Shown piece by piece: positions 35,780 through 46,014 of a stretch of DNA of 64,000 nucleotides (position 1 is its first letter; the number at the start of each line of letters is the position of its first letter). The position numbers and the translations under genes were made by a program. Source of the stretch: SCUB01 sp041918675. GTDB lineage: Bacteria; Pseudomonadota; Alphaproteobacteria; Rhizobiales; Xanthobacteraceae. The notes under the pieces were generated by a model that did not search any database, was not told where the DNA came from, and worked only from the letters and a program-made list of their open reading frames with translations. Location of the stretch: NCBI GenBank assembly GCA_041918675.1, contig JAYRVF010000014.1, forward strand, positions 248,001 to 312,000. Reading direction: 5' to 3'.

Positions 35780-36318
35780 ATGCCTTCCGGTCCGCGCGCG
35801 ATGGCGACGACGCCGGTGCGCGAGACCTCGACCAGACCGAGCGGCAGCATCAGGGCGACGAACTGGTCGATCTTGTCCGGCGCGCCGGTGATCTCGAAGA
35901 TGAAGCTCTCGGTGGTGGCGTCGATCACGCGCGCGCGGAAGGCGTCGGCGAGCTGCAGCGCCTCGATGCGGCTCTGCCCGACGCCGCGCACCTTGACCAT
36001 CGCCAATTCGCGCTCGAGCGAACGGCCGAGCAGCGTCATGTCGACGACACGGTGCACCGGCACGAGGCGGTCGAGCTGGTTCTTGATCTGCTGAATCACC
36101 ATCGGCGTGCCGGTGGTGACGATGGTGATGCGCGAGAGGTGCTTGGCGTGCTCGGTCTCCGACACGGTCAAGCTCTCGATGTTGTAGCCGCGGCCGGAGA
36201 ACAGGCCGATCACGCGCGCGAGCACGCCCGGCTCGTTGTCGACGATGACGGAGAGCGTGTGCGTCTCGGTCGGATCGTGGCGCTCCTCGATGAAATAGGC
36301 GGAAGCCGGCTGGTCCAT
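35776..36318 (-). CDS. ilvH: Acetolactate synthase small (regulatory) subunit
   Basis: 180 residues with an N-terminal ACT domain (HTLSVIVDNEPGVLARVIGL, then FSGRGYNIESLTVSETE) and a C-terminal ALS-SS domain. It binds IlvI and gives valine feedback inhibition. ATG 36316-36318 is preferred because AAGGAGAG sits at proper spacing; ATG 36322-36324 is too close to it. It lies 21 bp after ilvI and overlaps the LysE-type gene. Control should come through the ilvI attenuator. Confidence 0.95.
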   Translation of the reverse strand: MDQPASAYFIEERHDPTETHTLSVIVDNEPGVLARVIGLFSGRGYNIESLTVSETEHAKHLSRITIVTTGTPMVIQQIKNQLDRLVPVHRVVDMTLLGRSLERELAMVKVRGVGQSRIEALQLADAFRARVIDATTESFIFEITGAPDKIDQFVALMLPLGLVEVSRTGVVAIARGPEGM

Positions 36319-36339
36319 GGTCATCTCTCCTTGCTCGGC

Positions 36340-38109
<1,770 letters not shown>

Positions 38110-38293
38110 CGCTCTCTCCAACCACTCCAATCGCCTGCCGCCTTCCGGCGGCATCCCCGGCGCCCGGGACATCCGAGGCGGCGGGCGACGTTACGTTTCG
38201 GTTCCAGTTCGACTTTCAGCTTCAACTTCGATTTCAAATTTGGATTTCAATTTCGATGTCGATTTCGATTTCACGGGCGACTTCATAGGCAAC

Positions 38294-38352
38294 AAAAAAA
38301 GGGCCCGAAAGCCCCCGACGCACCGCCGTTTCGCGGGTGGCCTCAGCCACCC
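38294..38352 (-). promoter_or_regulatory. ilvI attenuator: pause hairpin plus terminator
   Basis: Downstream of and overlapping the leader stop codon, GGGTGGC/GCCACCC form a 7-bp hairpin (38335-38352). About 18 nt later GGGGGCTTTCGGGCCC (38301-38316) is followed by seven U (38294-38300). This order, leader peptide, hairpin, terminator with U-run, is that of classical branched-chain amino acid attenuators. The antiterminator pairing was not worked out. Confidence 0.65.
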
Positions 38353-38408
38353 CCGGCGATGCGACCGCCTACGAGGACCGCGCCCCACATGGTAATATTA
38401 TTGCGCAT
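38343..38408 (-). CDS. ilvI leader peptide
   Basis: A 21-codon frame, starting MRNNITMW and continuing GAVLVGGRIAGGG before TGA. It contains Ile5, Val, Leu and Val in a row, and a further Ile, so ribosome speed would report branched-chain aminoacyl-tRNA supply. The stop codon lies inside the first hairpin. It starts about 25 nt after the predicted transcription start. A shorter version could start at the second Met. Confidence 0.6.
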   Translation of the reverse strand: MRNNITMWGAVLVGGRIAGGG

Positions 38409-38439
38409 TGCTAGCTCGAAATTCCCAAAGGTTGCGCGG

Positions 38440-38467
38440 ACCATACTGCGCGAAGCTTGAATGTCAA
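38440..38467 (-). promoter_or_regulatory. ilvI promoter
   Basis: Minus strand TTGACA (38462-38467), 16-bp spacer, TATGGT (38440-38445). It lies between the miaA stop and the leader peptide and would start RNA near 38433. The region 38191-38286 between attenuator and ilvI is GAAATC-type low-complexity sequence. Confidence 0.65.
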
Positions 38468-38520
38468 GCCGCGCGTGCATTGCAGCAGGCAAATGTTTCG
38501 CGTGGGGTACATCGCCAGGC

Positions 38521-39465
38521 TTATCCCGCGCCCCGGCGGCCCAGGCGGGAAAGGATCAGATCGCGCGCGGCCGGAGGGCTCACCCATTCGAACTCCGGCA
38601 ATTGGTGCCGAAACCATGTGAATTGGCGCTTGGCGTAATGCCGGGTGTCCTTGCTGGCCTCTTCGGCGGCCGCATCCAGCGTGATCTCGCCGGAAAGATG
38701 GCGGATCAGCCAGGGCACGCCGTGGGCCTTCATCGCTGGCAGCAGCGGATCGAGCTTGCGCGCCGCGAGCCGTTCCACCTCGGTGATCGCGCCATCGGCG
38801 AGCATCGCGGAAAAGCGCGCGTCGATCCGCGCGTAAAGCTCGGCCCGGTCCGGCGCGAGGAAGACGGCGACCGCCTCCTCGGGCGGCACGCGCGGCGGCA
38901 GGCCGTCACGGTGCCAGTCGGCGAGCGAGCGTCCCGTCGCGATCAGCACCTCCAGTGCGCGCGCCACCCGCGCGCGATCGCGCGGCGAGACGCTTCGCGC
39001 GGAAGCCGGATCGCGCCGTCCGAGTTCGGCGTGAAGGGCCTCGCACCCCTCCGCTTCCAGCCGGGCGCGGACGGCGGCGCGCACATCGGCGGGCGTTGCC
39101 GGCACGGCGGCGAGCCCCCGCGTCAGCGCCTTGAAATAGAGCCCCGTCCCGCCGACGACGATCGCCGTCCGTCCTTCCGCGCGGGTCTCGGCCAATGCCG
39201 TGCCGGCGTCGGCGAACCACAGGCCGACCGAACAATTCTCGGCCGCGTCGCGATAGCCATAGAGACGGTGCGGCGCGCGCGCCTCTTCCGCCGGCGTCGG
39301 CCGGGCCGTGATGACGCGCAGATCGCGGTAAACCTGCATGGAATCGGCGTTGATGATCGTGCCGCCCAGAGCGTCCGCGAGTTCGAGCGCGAGGGCCGAC
39401 TTGCCGCTCGCCGTCGGCCCGGCGAGGAGAAGGACGGCCGGAGCGGGCGACCCGCCGGCGGTCAT
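38521..39465 (-). CDS. miaA: tRNA dimethylallyltransferase
   Basis: 314 residues. The P-loop LLLAGPTASGKSALALELAD lies at the N-terminus, followed by the DMAPP/tRNA motif INADSMQVYRDLRVITARP and VVGGTGLYFKALTRGL; the C-terminus has RHYAKRQFTWFRHQ, which contacts tRNA. It prenylates A37 of tRNAs reading UNN codons. The ATG at 39463-39465 is chosen by homology; the ribosome site is weak, and the frame is open to 39525. It is upstream of the ilvI promoter, not in that operon. Confidence 0.93.
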   Translation of the reverse strand: MTAGGSPAPAVLLLAGPTASGKSALALELADALGGTIINADSMQVYRDLRVITARPTPAEEARAPHRLYGYRDAAENCSVGLWFADAGTALAETRAEGRTAIVVGGTGLYFKALTRGLAAVPATPADVRAAVRARLEAEGCEALHAELGRRDPASARSVSPRDRARVARALEVLIATGRSLADWHRDGLPPRVPPEEAVAVFLAPDRAELYARIDARFSAMLADGAITEVERLAARKLDPLLPAMKAHGVPWLIRHLSGEITLDAAAEEASKDTRHYAKRQFTWFRHQLPEFEWVSPPAARDLILSRLGRRGAG

Positions 39466-39752
39466 GGCGCGACGCGCCGGGCGGCGCGGGCCCGGGGGCC
39501 GTGTTCGGGACGAGGCCTGGGGCAATGCGGGGGATGGGCCATGCGGCTGAGCTAGACCCCGGCCGCGCCCAAATCAACCGAGCCGCGCATTTCGGGGCGT
39601 TTTCCGCCCGGCTCACGCCGATCGGCCGGCCCGCCAAGCCATGCAAAAACCACCGGGGGACATTCTGTCGCGGATTTGTTCGCCTTGGTGTTTTCGCCAA
39701 AACGTAAAATGCTCTAAACCTCACCGCGAATCCCCGCCCGCGGAGACTTTCC

Positions 39753-40973
39753 TTGACCCTCGTCCGCCCGTTTCGCGCCCTCCGCCCCGCGCCCGGGCGC
39801 GCCGCCGATGTCCTGGCCCCGCCCTATGACGTGCTCTCCAGCGACGAGGCCCGCGCGCGCGCCAAGGGCAAGCCGTGGAGCTTTCTTCATATCTCCAAGC
39901 CCGAGATCGATCTCGATCCGGCGGTCGATATCTACGATCCCATCGTCTATGCGAAGGCGGCCGAAAACCTCGCTCGCATGGTCAAAGCGGGCGTGCTGAC
40001 GCGCGACGCGCGGCCCTGCTACTACGTCTACCGCCTGACCTGGCGCGGCCGGCAACAGACCGGGCTCGCGGCGGTCGCCGCGGTCGAGGACTACGTCACC
40101 AACCGCATTCGCAAGCACGAACTGACGACCATCAAGAAGGAAGACGATCGCGTCCGTCAGATCAAGGCGGTCAACGCCCAGACCGGTCCGGTCATGATCG
40201 CCTATCCCGACGCGCCCAAGGTCGACGCGCTGCTCGCCGCCGCGACCCGGGGCGCCCCGGATGTCGACGTCACCGCCGACGACGGCGTGCGCCACGAAAT
40301 GTGGGTGGTCGCGGACGAGGCGACGATCGCGCGCATCACCGAGGAGATCGAGGCCCTGCCCGCCGTCTACATCGCCGACGGCCATCATCGCTCGGCCGCC
40401 GCCTCCCGCATCGCCGACGAGCGCGGGACCGAGGGATCGCACAATCATTTCCTCGCGGTGCTGTTTCCTCATCATCAAATGATGATCCTCGACTACAACC
40501 GCGTCATCCGCGATCTCAACGGCCGCGCGCCCGAGCGGCTGATCGCCGAGCTCGGCCGCGACTTCACGGTGACGCCGGCGCAGGCGCCGGTGCGGCCGGC
40601 ATCGAGCGGCGAATTCGGCATGTATCTCGCGGGCAAGTGGTACCGCCTCGCGATCCGGCCCGAGCTCATTCCGGCCAACGATCCGATCGGGCGGCTGCCG
40701 ATCACGATGCTGACGCTGCATGTGATCGAGCCGATCTTCGACATCACCAATCAGCGCAACGACCGGCGCATCGACTTCATCGGCGGCGCGCGCGGCCTCG
40801 GCGAGATCGAGCGGCGCGTCGATTCCGGCGAGATGGCGGTCGGCTTCGCGCTCTATCCCACGCAGATGGGCGACCTGATGGCGGTCGCCGATTCCAATCA
40901 GATCATGCCGCCGAAATCGACCTGGTTCGAGCCTAAGCTCGCCGACGGCATGGTCAGCCACGTGCTGGACTGA
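39753..40973 (+). CDS. DUF1015 family protein
   Basis: 406 residues. The start is TTG, seven bases after GGAGA, giving MTLVRPFRALRPAPGRAADV, the expected N-terminus of the family. The conserved segments APPYDVLSSDEAR, YYVYRL, IKKHE-like RIRKHELTTIKKEDDR, and YIADGHHRSAAASRI are present; the last contains a His-rich site that looks catalytic or metal-binding. The biochemical role of the family is not established, though it often sits near serine synthesis genes in other bacteria; none is adjacent here. It is transcribed divergently from miaA. Confidence 0.9.
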   Translation: MTLVRPFRALRPAPGRAADVLAPPYDVLSSDEARARAKGKPWSFLHISKPEIDLDPAVDIYDPIVYAKAAENLARMVKAGVLTRDARPCYYVYRLTWRGRQQTGLAAVAAVEDYVTNRIRKHELTTIKKEDDRVRQIKAVNAQTGPVMIAYPDAPKVDALLAAATRGAPDVDVTADDGVRHEMWVVADEATIARITEEIEALPAVYIADGHHRSAAASRIADERGTEGSHNHFLAVLFPHHQMMILDYNRVIRDLNGRAPERLIAELGRDFTVTPAQAPVRPASSGEFGMYLAGKWYRLAIRPELIPANDPIGRLPITMLTLHVIEPIFDITNQRNDRRIDFIGGARGLGEIERRVDSGEMAVGFALYPTQMGDLMAVADSNQIMPPKSTWFEPKLADGMVSHVLD

Positions 40974-41037
40974 CGGCGCGGCGCGCCGTCAGGCTCGCCA
41001 CGCGCCCGGCGATGGCGACAAGGGCGAAGCGCCCGCG

Positions 41038-42528
41038 TTATTGCAGCGATAGCGCGACGAAGCGGGTGTCGCCCTCGGCGGTCGTGACCGTGAACAGCAC
41101 CGACTTCTTGCCCGCCTTCTTGAACAGGTCGACCCGCGCGCGCACGTCGGCCGCGTTGATCACGGCCTCCTGCGCGACCTCGACGATCACATCGCCGGCG
41201 CTCAGCCGTTTCTCGGCGGCGTCCGAGCGCGGATCGACCGCCGTGATCAGCACGCCCTTGACGCCGTCCTTGATCTTGTAGCGGCCGCGCAACTCCCGCG
41301 TGAGACCGGCAAGATCGAGCCCCAGCGTCCGCTGCACGACGGTCTTGTCGCCGTCGATATCGCCGGGCTTGACCGACGCCTTCACCGGCGCCTCGTCGTC
41401 CTGCAACTGGCCGAGCTTGACCATCCGCGTCTCCTGCTTGCCCTTGCGCAGAACGACGACGGGAACCTCCTTGCCGATCGGGGTGTCGGCGACGACACGC
41501 GGCAGATCCTTGGCATCCTTGATGTCCTTGCCGTCGAACTGGACGATGACATCGCCAAGCTCGATGCCGCCGGGCTTGGCCGGCCCCTTGTCGTCGACCC
41601 CGGCGATGAGCGCGCCGCGCGCCGGCTTGATGCCGAGGCTTTCGGCGATCTCGTCGCTGACCGGCTGGATGCGCACGCCGAGCCAGCCGCGCCGCGTCTC
41701 GCCATATTGGCGCAACTGCTCGATCACGCCGACGACCGTCTTCGACGGCACCGCGAAACCGATGCCGATCGATCCGCCCGTCGGCGAGAAGATCGCGGTG
41801 TTCACGCCGATCACCTCGCCGGCGAGATTGAACAAGGGGCCGCCGGAATTGCCGCGATTGATCGCGGCGTCGGTCTGGATGTAGTTGTCGTAGGGCCCGG
41901 AATTGATGTCGCGGTTGCGCGCCGAGACGATGCCGGCGGTCACCGAGCCGCCGAGGCTGAACGGATTGCCGATGGCGATCACCCATTCGCCGAGACGCAG
42001 CGCGTCCGAACTGCCGAACTTGACGGCCGTCAGCGGCTTTTCCGGCTTGACCTTGAGCAACGCGATATCGGTCTTCTTGTCGCGGCCGACGATTTCGGCG
42101 CGCAGCTTGGTGCCGTCATTGAGGATGACGTTGATCTCGTCGGCGTCGGCGATGACGTGATTGTTGGTCACGACCAGACCGGCCTCGTCGATGATGAAGC
42201 CCGAGCCGAGCGAATTGACCTTGCGCGGGCCGCCCTTGTCGGCGGGGCCGCGGCGGTTCTTGAAGAAGTCCTCGAAGAATTCCTCGAACGGAGAGCCCTG
42301 CGGCATCGGCGGCAGCGGCGCGCCCTTGATGTCGACGGTCTGCGAGGTGGAGATGTTCACCACCGCGCCGATGACCTTTTCGACCATGTCGGCGATCGCC
42401 TCCGGCCCGCGCGCGAAAGACGGTGTCGCGAATGCCAGAGCGAGCCCAAGGCCGATGGCGAGAGCCGCGAACCGGCGGCCGGGCATGGCGGCGTGAGCCC
42501 GTCCGGACCGCGTCGACGAAGTCAGCAT
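41038..42528 (-). CDS. degP: Do/DegP-type periplasmic serine protease
   Basis: 496 residues. A signal sequence (RRFAALAIGLGLALAFATPSFA) leads to a trypsin-like domain with His124 (TNNHVIAD), Asp154 (KTDIALLKV) and Ser228 (GNSGGPLF), then two PDZ domains (WLGVRIQPVSDEIAE; KPGGIELGDVIVQFDGKD) with the second ending at the C-terminus. It degrades or refolds damaged envelope proteins. ATG 42526-42528 has GGGAG eight bases upstream. It follows DUF2065 and hflKC in the usual alphaproteobacterial order, with a 230-bp gap that could hold its own stress promoter. Confidence 0.94.
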   Translation of the reverse strand: MLTSSTRSGRAHAAMPGRRFAALAIGLGLALAFATPSFARGPEAIADMVEKVIGAVVNISTSQTVDIKGAPLPPMPQGSPFEEFFEDFFKNRRGPADKGGPRKVNSLGSGFIIDEAGLVVTNNHVIADADEINVILNDGTKLRAEIVGRDKKTDIALLKVKPEKPLTAVKFGSSDALRLGEWVIAIGNPFSLGGSVTAGIVSARNRDINSGPYDNYIQTDAAINRGNSGGPLFNLAGEVIGVNTAIFSPTGGSIGIGFAVPSKTVVGVIEQLRQYGETRRGWLGVRIQPVSDEIAESLGIKPARGALIAGVDDKGPAKPGGIELGDVIVQFDGKDIKDAKDLPRVVADTPIGKEVPVVVLRKGKQETRMVKLGQLQDDEAPVKASVKPGDIDGDKTVVQRTLGLDLAGLTRELRGRYKIKDGVKGVLITAVDPRSDAAEKRLSAGDVIVEVAQEAVINAADVRARVDLFKKAGKKSVLFTVTTAEGDTRFVALSLQ

Positions 42529-42758
42529 GATCAGGATTCTCCCGAGAGACGAGGCGAGCGCGGCAGATACCCCGCGCGCCTTCCGAAGTGAACCGTTCGA
42601 GCGAATAATCCAATCGCGACGCGCGATGAAATCGCGCGGGGAACTCTGCGCCCGACGCGCGTCCCCACGCAACATTTTCGACGCCGCGAACCTACACGAA
42701 TGATTGAAGCGAAATTCTGGCGGCGGCGCCGGCTCCGCGCCAGGCTCGGCATCATGTT

Positions 42759-42944
42759 CTAATGCCGCACCAGCCAGATCACCACCGTGCCGATAACCGC
42801 CGAGATGAGCCCGACCGTCCGCAGCAATTGATCGGGCGCGTCGATCACGCTCGCCATCGCGGTGCGGGTCCAGTTGGGAAAGCCCGCCAGCACCAGCCCC
42901 TCGATCACGAACATCACGCCGAGGCCAACCAGAAAATCAAACAT
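42759..42944 (-). CDS. DUF2065 small membrane protein
   Basis: 61 residues with two membrane spans (FLVGLGVMFVIEGLVLAGFP and LLRTVGLISAVIGTVVIWLV) joined by NWTRTAMASVID. This is the YjeT/DUF2065 family, regularly found between hflC and degP. Its role is unknown; association with HflKC/FtsH membrane quality control is inferred from synteny. Confidence 0.88.
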   Translation of the reverse strand: MFDFLVGLGVMFVIEGLVLAGFPNWTRTAMASVIDAPDQLLRTVGLISAVIGTVVIWLVRH

Positions 42945-43022
42945 TTGCCGTCTCGTCGCCCGTCACATTCATCGAGATTCCGCTTTCGTGGCAAGCCGTT
43001 CAATTCCGCGCGCGACCGCGCC

Positions 43023-43098
43023 TGGATCACGATGATTTTGGATCGATTCAAATAGTCTAGAGCAAGACGCCGAAAAGCGCGTCGCGCTTTTCGGCGTC
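43023..43098. repeat. Dispersed repeat copy 3 with 16-bp hairpin after hflC
   Basis: Module A (43023-43050) is a left arm GATCACGATGATTTTGGATC with a degenerate right side. Module B (43066-43098) is a near-perfect hairpin: GACGCCGAAAAGCGCG pairs with CGCGCTTTTCGGCGTC. It starts 6 bp after the hflC stop and, read on the minus strand, is followed by TTGCTCT, so it probably ends hflKC transcription. Copy 1 at 3061 has the same two modules. Confidence 0.65.
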
Positions 43099-43103
43099 TG
43101 GCA

Positions 43104-44048
43104 TTAGCGGTTCGGCTGCGGCAGCATCGCCGGCGCGGCGGGCGCGCGCGACGCGCCGTCCTTGCCGGACGGATCGCCCTTGCCCGACGGATCGCCGAAA
43201 TAGCGGAAGAAGTCCGAATCCGGCCTGAGCAGGAGACGGGTCTCGTTCCCGCGCAAGCTCGACTCGTAGGCCGACATCGAGCGGTAGAAGGCGAAGAAAT
43301 CCGGGTCGCGACCGAAGGTCTCGGCGAAGATGCGGTTGCGCTCGCCGTCGCCCTCGCCGCGGATCTGCTCGGCCTTGGAGTTCGCCTCGGCGACGATGAC
43401 GGTGGATTCGCGCTCGGCGCGCGAGCGAATCTCCTGCGCGCGCTGGGCGCCCTGGGCGCGGAACTCGGCCGCCTCGCGCTGGCGCTCGGTCTGCATGCGC
43501 TGATAGACCGCCTGGCTGTTCTGGTCCGGCAGGTCGGCGCGACGGATGCGCACGTCGACCACCGAGATGCCGTAGGCGACGGTTTCGCGGTCGAGCTGCT
43601 CGCGGATGCGCGCCATCAGGACGGCGCGATCGTCGCGCACCACATGGGTGAAGGTCGCCTCGCCGAGAACGCGGCGCAACGCGGCGTTGAGCAGCGTGGC
43701 GAGCTGGCCATTGGCGGCGTTGATCGAGCCGACGCTCTGGTAGAACCGCAGCGCGTTGTTAATGCGGTAGCGCGCGAAGGCGTCGACGACCAGACGCTTC
43801 TGGTCCGAGGCGATGACTTCCTGCGCCGGATTTTCCAGGTCGAGAATGCGCTTGTCGATGCTGATGACGGAATCGATGAACGGGATCTTGGTATTGAGAC
43901 CCGGCTCGGTGACGACCCGTACCGGCTCGCCGAGACGGACGACGAGCGCCTGCTCGGTCTGGCGCACGATGAACAGCGAGCTCAGGCCAACCATCACGGC
44001 GGCCGCGAGCAGGATCAGGGCGACGATGCCGGTGATGCCGACCTTCAT
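43104..44048 (-). CDS. hflC: HflC, FtsH-modulating SPFH protein
   Basis: 314 residues. One N-terminal membrane span (ITGIVALILLAAAVMVGLSSL) is followed by the SPFH domain (RQTEQALVVRLGEPVRVV, EPGLNTKIPFIDSVISIDKR) and a long coiled coil (ERQREAAEFRAQGAQRAQEI) with the conserved GEGDAERNRI-like GEGDGERNRIFAE. With HflK it forms the large cage that encloses and controls the FtsH protease. Its ATG overlaps the hflK stop by 4 bp. The tail is Pro/Gly-rich with a repeated DPSGKGDPSGK. Confidence 0.95.
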   Translation of the reverse strand: MKVGITGIVALILLAAAVMVGLSSLFIVRQTEQALVVRLGEPVRVVTEPGLNTKIPFIDSVISIDKRILDLENPAQEVIASDQKRLVVDAFARYRINNALRFYQSVGSINAANGQLATLLNAALRRVLGEATFTHVVRDDRAVLMARIREQLDRETVAYGISVVDVRIRRADLPDQNSQAVYQRMQTERQREAAEFRAQGAQRAQEIRSRAERESTVIVAEANSKAEQIRGEGDGERNRIFAETFGRDPDFFAFYRSMSAYESSLRGNETRLLLRPDSDFFRYFGDPSGKGDPSGKDGASRAPAAPAMLPQPNR

Positions 44049-45208
44049 CGGGAGCCTCCCATCGACGGCTGTTGCTGCGGCTGAGCCTGCGGCGCGGGCC
44101 GGCGCGACAGTTCCGACAGCGGCAGATAGGGCACGACGCCGCCGGCGCCGTTGCCGACATCGAGAATGATCTTGTCGGCGCCGCTCAGGACGCGCTCCAT
44201 GGTTTCCAGATACATGCGTTCGCGGGTGACGCCGGGCGCCTTCTTGTATTCGTCGTGGATTTTGAGGAAGCGGGCGCTCTGGCCGGTGGCTTCCGCCACG
44301 GTCTGCTCGCGATAGGCTTCCGCGTTCTGAATGATCTGCGCCGAACGGCCGCGGGCCTCGGGTATGACGCGGTTGGCGTAGGTCTGCGCCTCGTTCTGCA
44401 GGCGTTCAAGATCGGCGCGCGCGGCCTGGACGTCGCGGAACGCGTCGATCACCTGCGTCGGCGGATCGACCTTCTGCATCTGCACCTGCTGGATGGCGAC
44501 GCCCGCGCCGTATTCGTCGAGCGTCTTCTGCATCAGGTCCTGCACCGCGAGCTCGATGGTGTTGCGCGCGCCGGTGAGGATCGGCTGGATGTTGGAGCGG
44601 CCGATCACCTCGCGCATCGCGCTTTCGGCGACCGCCTTCACGGTGCCTTCCGGATTCTGGATGTTGAAGAGGTAGTCGCCGACGCCGTCGGGCTTGATGC
44701 GCCAGAGCACGGTGAAGTCGACATCGACGATGTTCTCGTCGCCCGTCAGCATCAGGCTTTCCTCGGGCACGTCGCGCATGGTGGTGCCGCGGCGTGAATC
44801 ATCCACCAGCCGCATGCCCACGCTGATGGTGTTGACGCGCAGCGCCTTGGGCAACAGCACCGTCTCGATCGGATAGGGCAGATGATAATTGAGGCCCGGC
44901 TGCACGGTGCGCACGTGCTTGCCGAAACGCATCACCACGCCGAGTTCCTCGGACTGCACGCGGAAGAATCCGGACAGGCCCCAGATGATGATCGCAGCGG
45001 CGGCGACGAGCAGGACGCCCCAGCCGGAAAAGCCGCCGCCCGGCATGATGGTGCGCAGGCGGTCCTGGCCGCGGCGCAGCAGATCCTCAAGATTGGGCGG
45101 CGTCGGGCCGGGCGATTGCGGTCCCTGACCCCATGGGCTCTTGCCCTTGGGTCCTCCGCCTCCTCCACCACCCCAGGGGCCACCGCCCCCCTGATTTTGC
45201 CACGGCAT
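44045..45208 (-). CDS. hflK: HflK, FtsH-modulating SPFH protein
   Basis: 387 residues. A Gly/Pro-rich cytoplasmic N-terminus (1-55) precedes a membrane span (61-82), then the SPFH domain (FFRVQSEELGVVMRFGKHVR, PGLNYHLPYPIETVLLPK) and coiled coil with EARGRSAQIIQNAEAYREQ. ATG 45206-45208 follows GAGGAG at ideal spacing. It is first of hflK-hflC. The 275-bp gap upstream must carry the promoter; no clear boxes were chosen. Confidence 0.95.
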   Translation of the reverse strand: MPWQNQGGGGPWGGGGGGGPKGKSPWGQGPQSPGPTPPNLEDLLRRGQDRLRTIMPGGGFSGWGVLLVAAAAIIIWGLSGFFRVQSEELGVVMRFGKHVRTVQPGLNYHLPYPIETVLLPKALRVNTISVGMRLVDDSRRGTTMRDVPEESLMLTGDENIVDVDFTVLWRIKPDGVGDYLFNIQNPEGTVKAVAESAMREVIGRSNIQPILTGARNTIELAVQDLMQKTLDEYGAGVAIQQVQMQKVDPPTQVIDAFRDVQAARADLERLQNEAQTYANRVIPEARGRSAQIIQNAEAYREQTVAEATGQSARFLKIHDEYKKAPGVTRERMYLETMERVLSGADKIILDVGNGAGGVVPYLPLSELSRRPAPQAQPQQQPSMGGSR

Positions 45209-45483
45209 ACGGCATTCTCCTCGAAACGGCCGGCGCTTGAATGATCTTGCGCGGGGCTTCGTGCGTCGTCCGGCTCGGCGCGGTCGCGCCGCCGGTAAGA
45301 TCAGGCACGATTTCAACAGGTTGAAGCGGGACCCGATCGGAACCAGACAAGGCTCTCCGGACCGCGCGCCCCAAGCTTATACGGAACCGATCCCCGCCTT
45401 ACAACGCGGACGGCCTTGGTTGAAGGTAAGACTTCGAAAACGGTTATCAATGGACGACCGGCCACGACCTGGTGATCGGACCG

Positions 45484-46014
45484 TCAGTCACGCCGCCGAC
45501 GATAGGTGACGTGGGAAAAGGCGGCGCTGTCGCCAATGCCCGCCTCGTGGCGTTCGCGCGCGATCTCGCGCCATTCCTCGCGTTGAAACGGCGGAAAATA
45601 CGTATCGCCCTCGGGCCGGGCGTGGACTTCGGTGATTTCCATCCGCGCCGCGCGATCGATCAGACGCGCGTAAATCTCGGCTCCGCCGATGATCATGATT
45701 TCGGCGGCAAAACGTCGCAGCGCGTCGCCAAGCGCGACGGCGAGCGCCGCGTCGAGGGAGCCGGCGACGACGATGCCCGGCGCGCGGAAACCCGGATCGC
45801 GCGTCACAACGATGTTGGTGCGGCCGGGAAGCGGCTTGCCGATCGCGGCGAACGTCTTGCGTCCCATCACCACCGGCTTGCCGATGGTCGTCGCCTTGAA
45901 GCGCTTCAGGTCGGAGCGCAGATGCCACGGCATCGCGTTGTCCCGCCCGATGACGCCATTGTCCGCGACCGCGACGATGAAGACGATCTCGGGCGGAGAC
46001 GCTTCAGGCGGCAT
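45484..46014 (-). CDS. folA: Dihydrofolate reductase
   Basis: 176 residues. The fold begins IVFIVAVADNGVIGRDNAMP followed by WHLRSDLKRFKATT (acidic active-site Asp35), then VVMGRKTFAAIGKPLPGRTN and the NADPH motif IMIIGGAEIYA. It regenerates tetrahydrofolate after thymidylate synthesis. Its ATG shares one base with the thyA stop (TGATG), so translation is coupled to thyA. Confidence 0.95.
   Translation of the reverse strand: MPPEASPPEIVFIVAVADNGVIGRDNAMPWHLRSDLKRFKATTIGKPVVMGRKTFAAIGKPLPGRTNIVVTRDPGFRAPGIVVAGSLDAALAVALGDALRRFAAEIMIIGGAEIYARLIDRAARMEITEVHARPEGDTYFPPFQREEWREIARERHEAGIGDSAAFSHVTYRRRRD

Noticed and set aside
38191..38286. 31-codon frame (MKSPVKSKSTSKLKSK...) between the ilvI attenuator and ilvI
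   Set aside because: It has no ribosome site and reflects GAAATC-type simple sequence in the untranslated leader.
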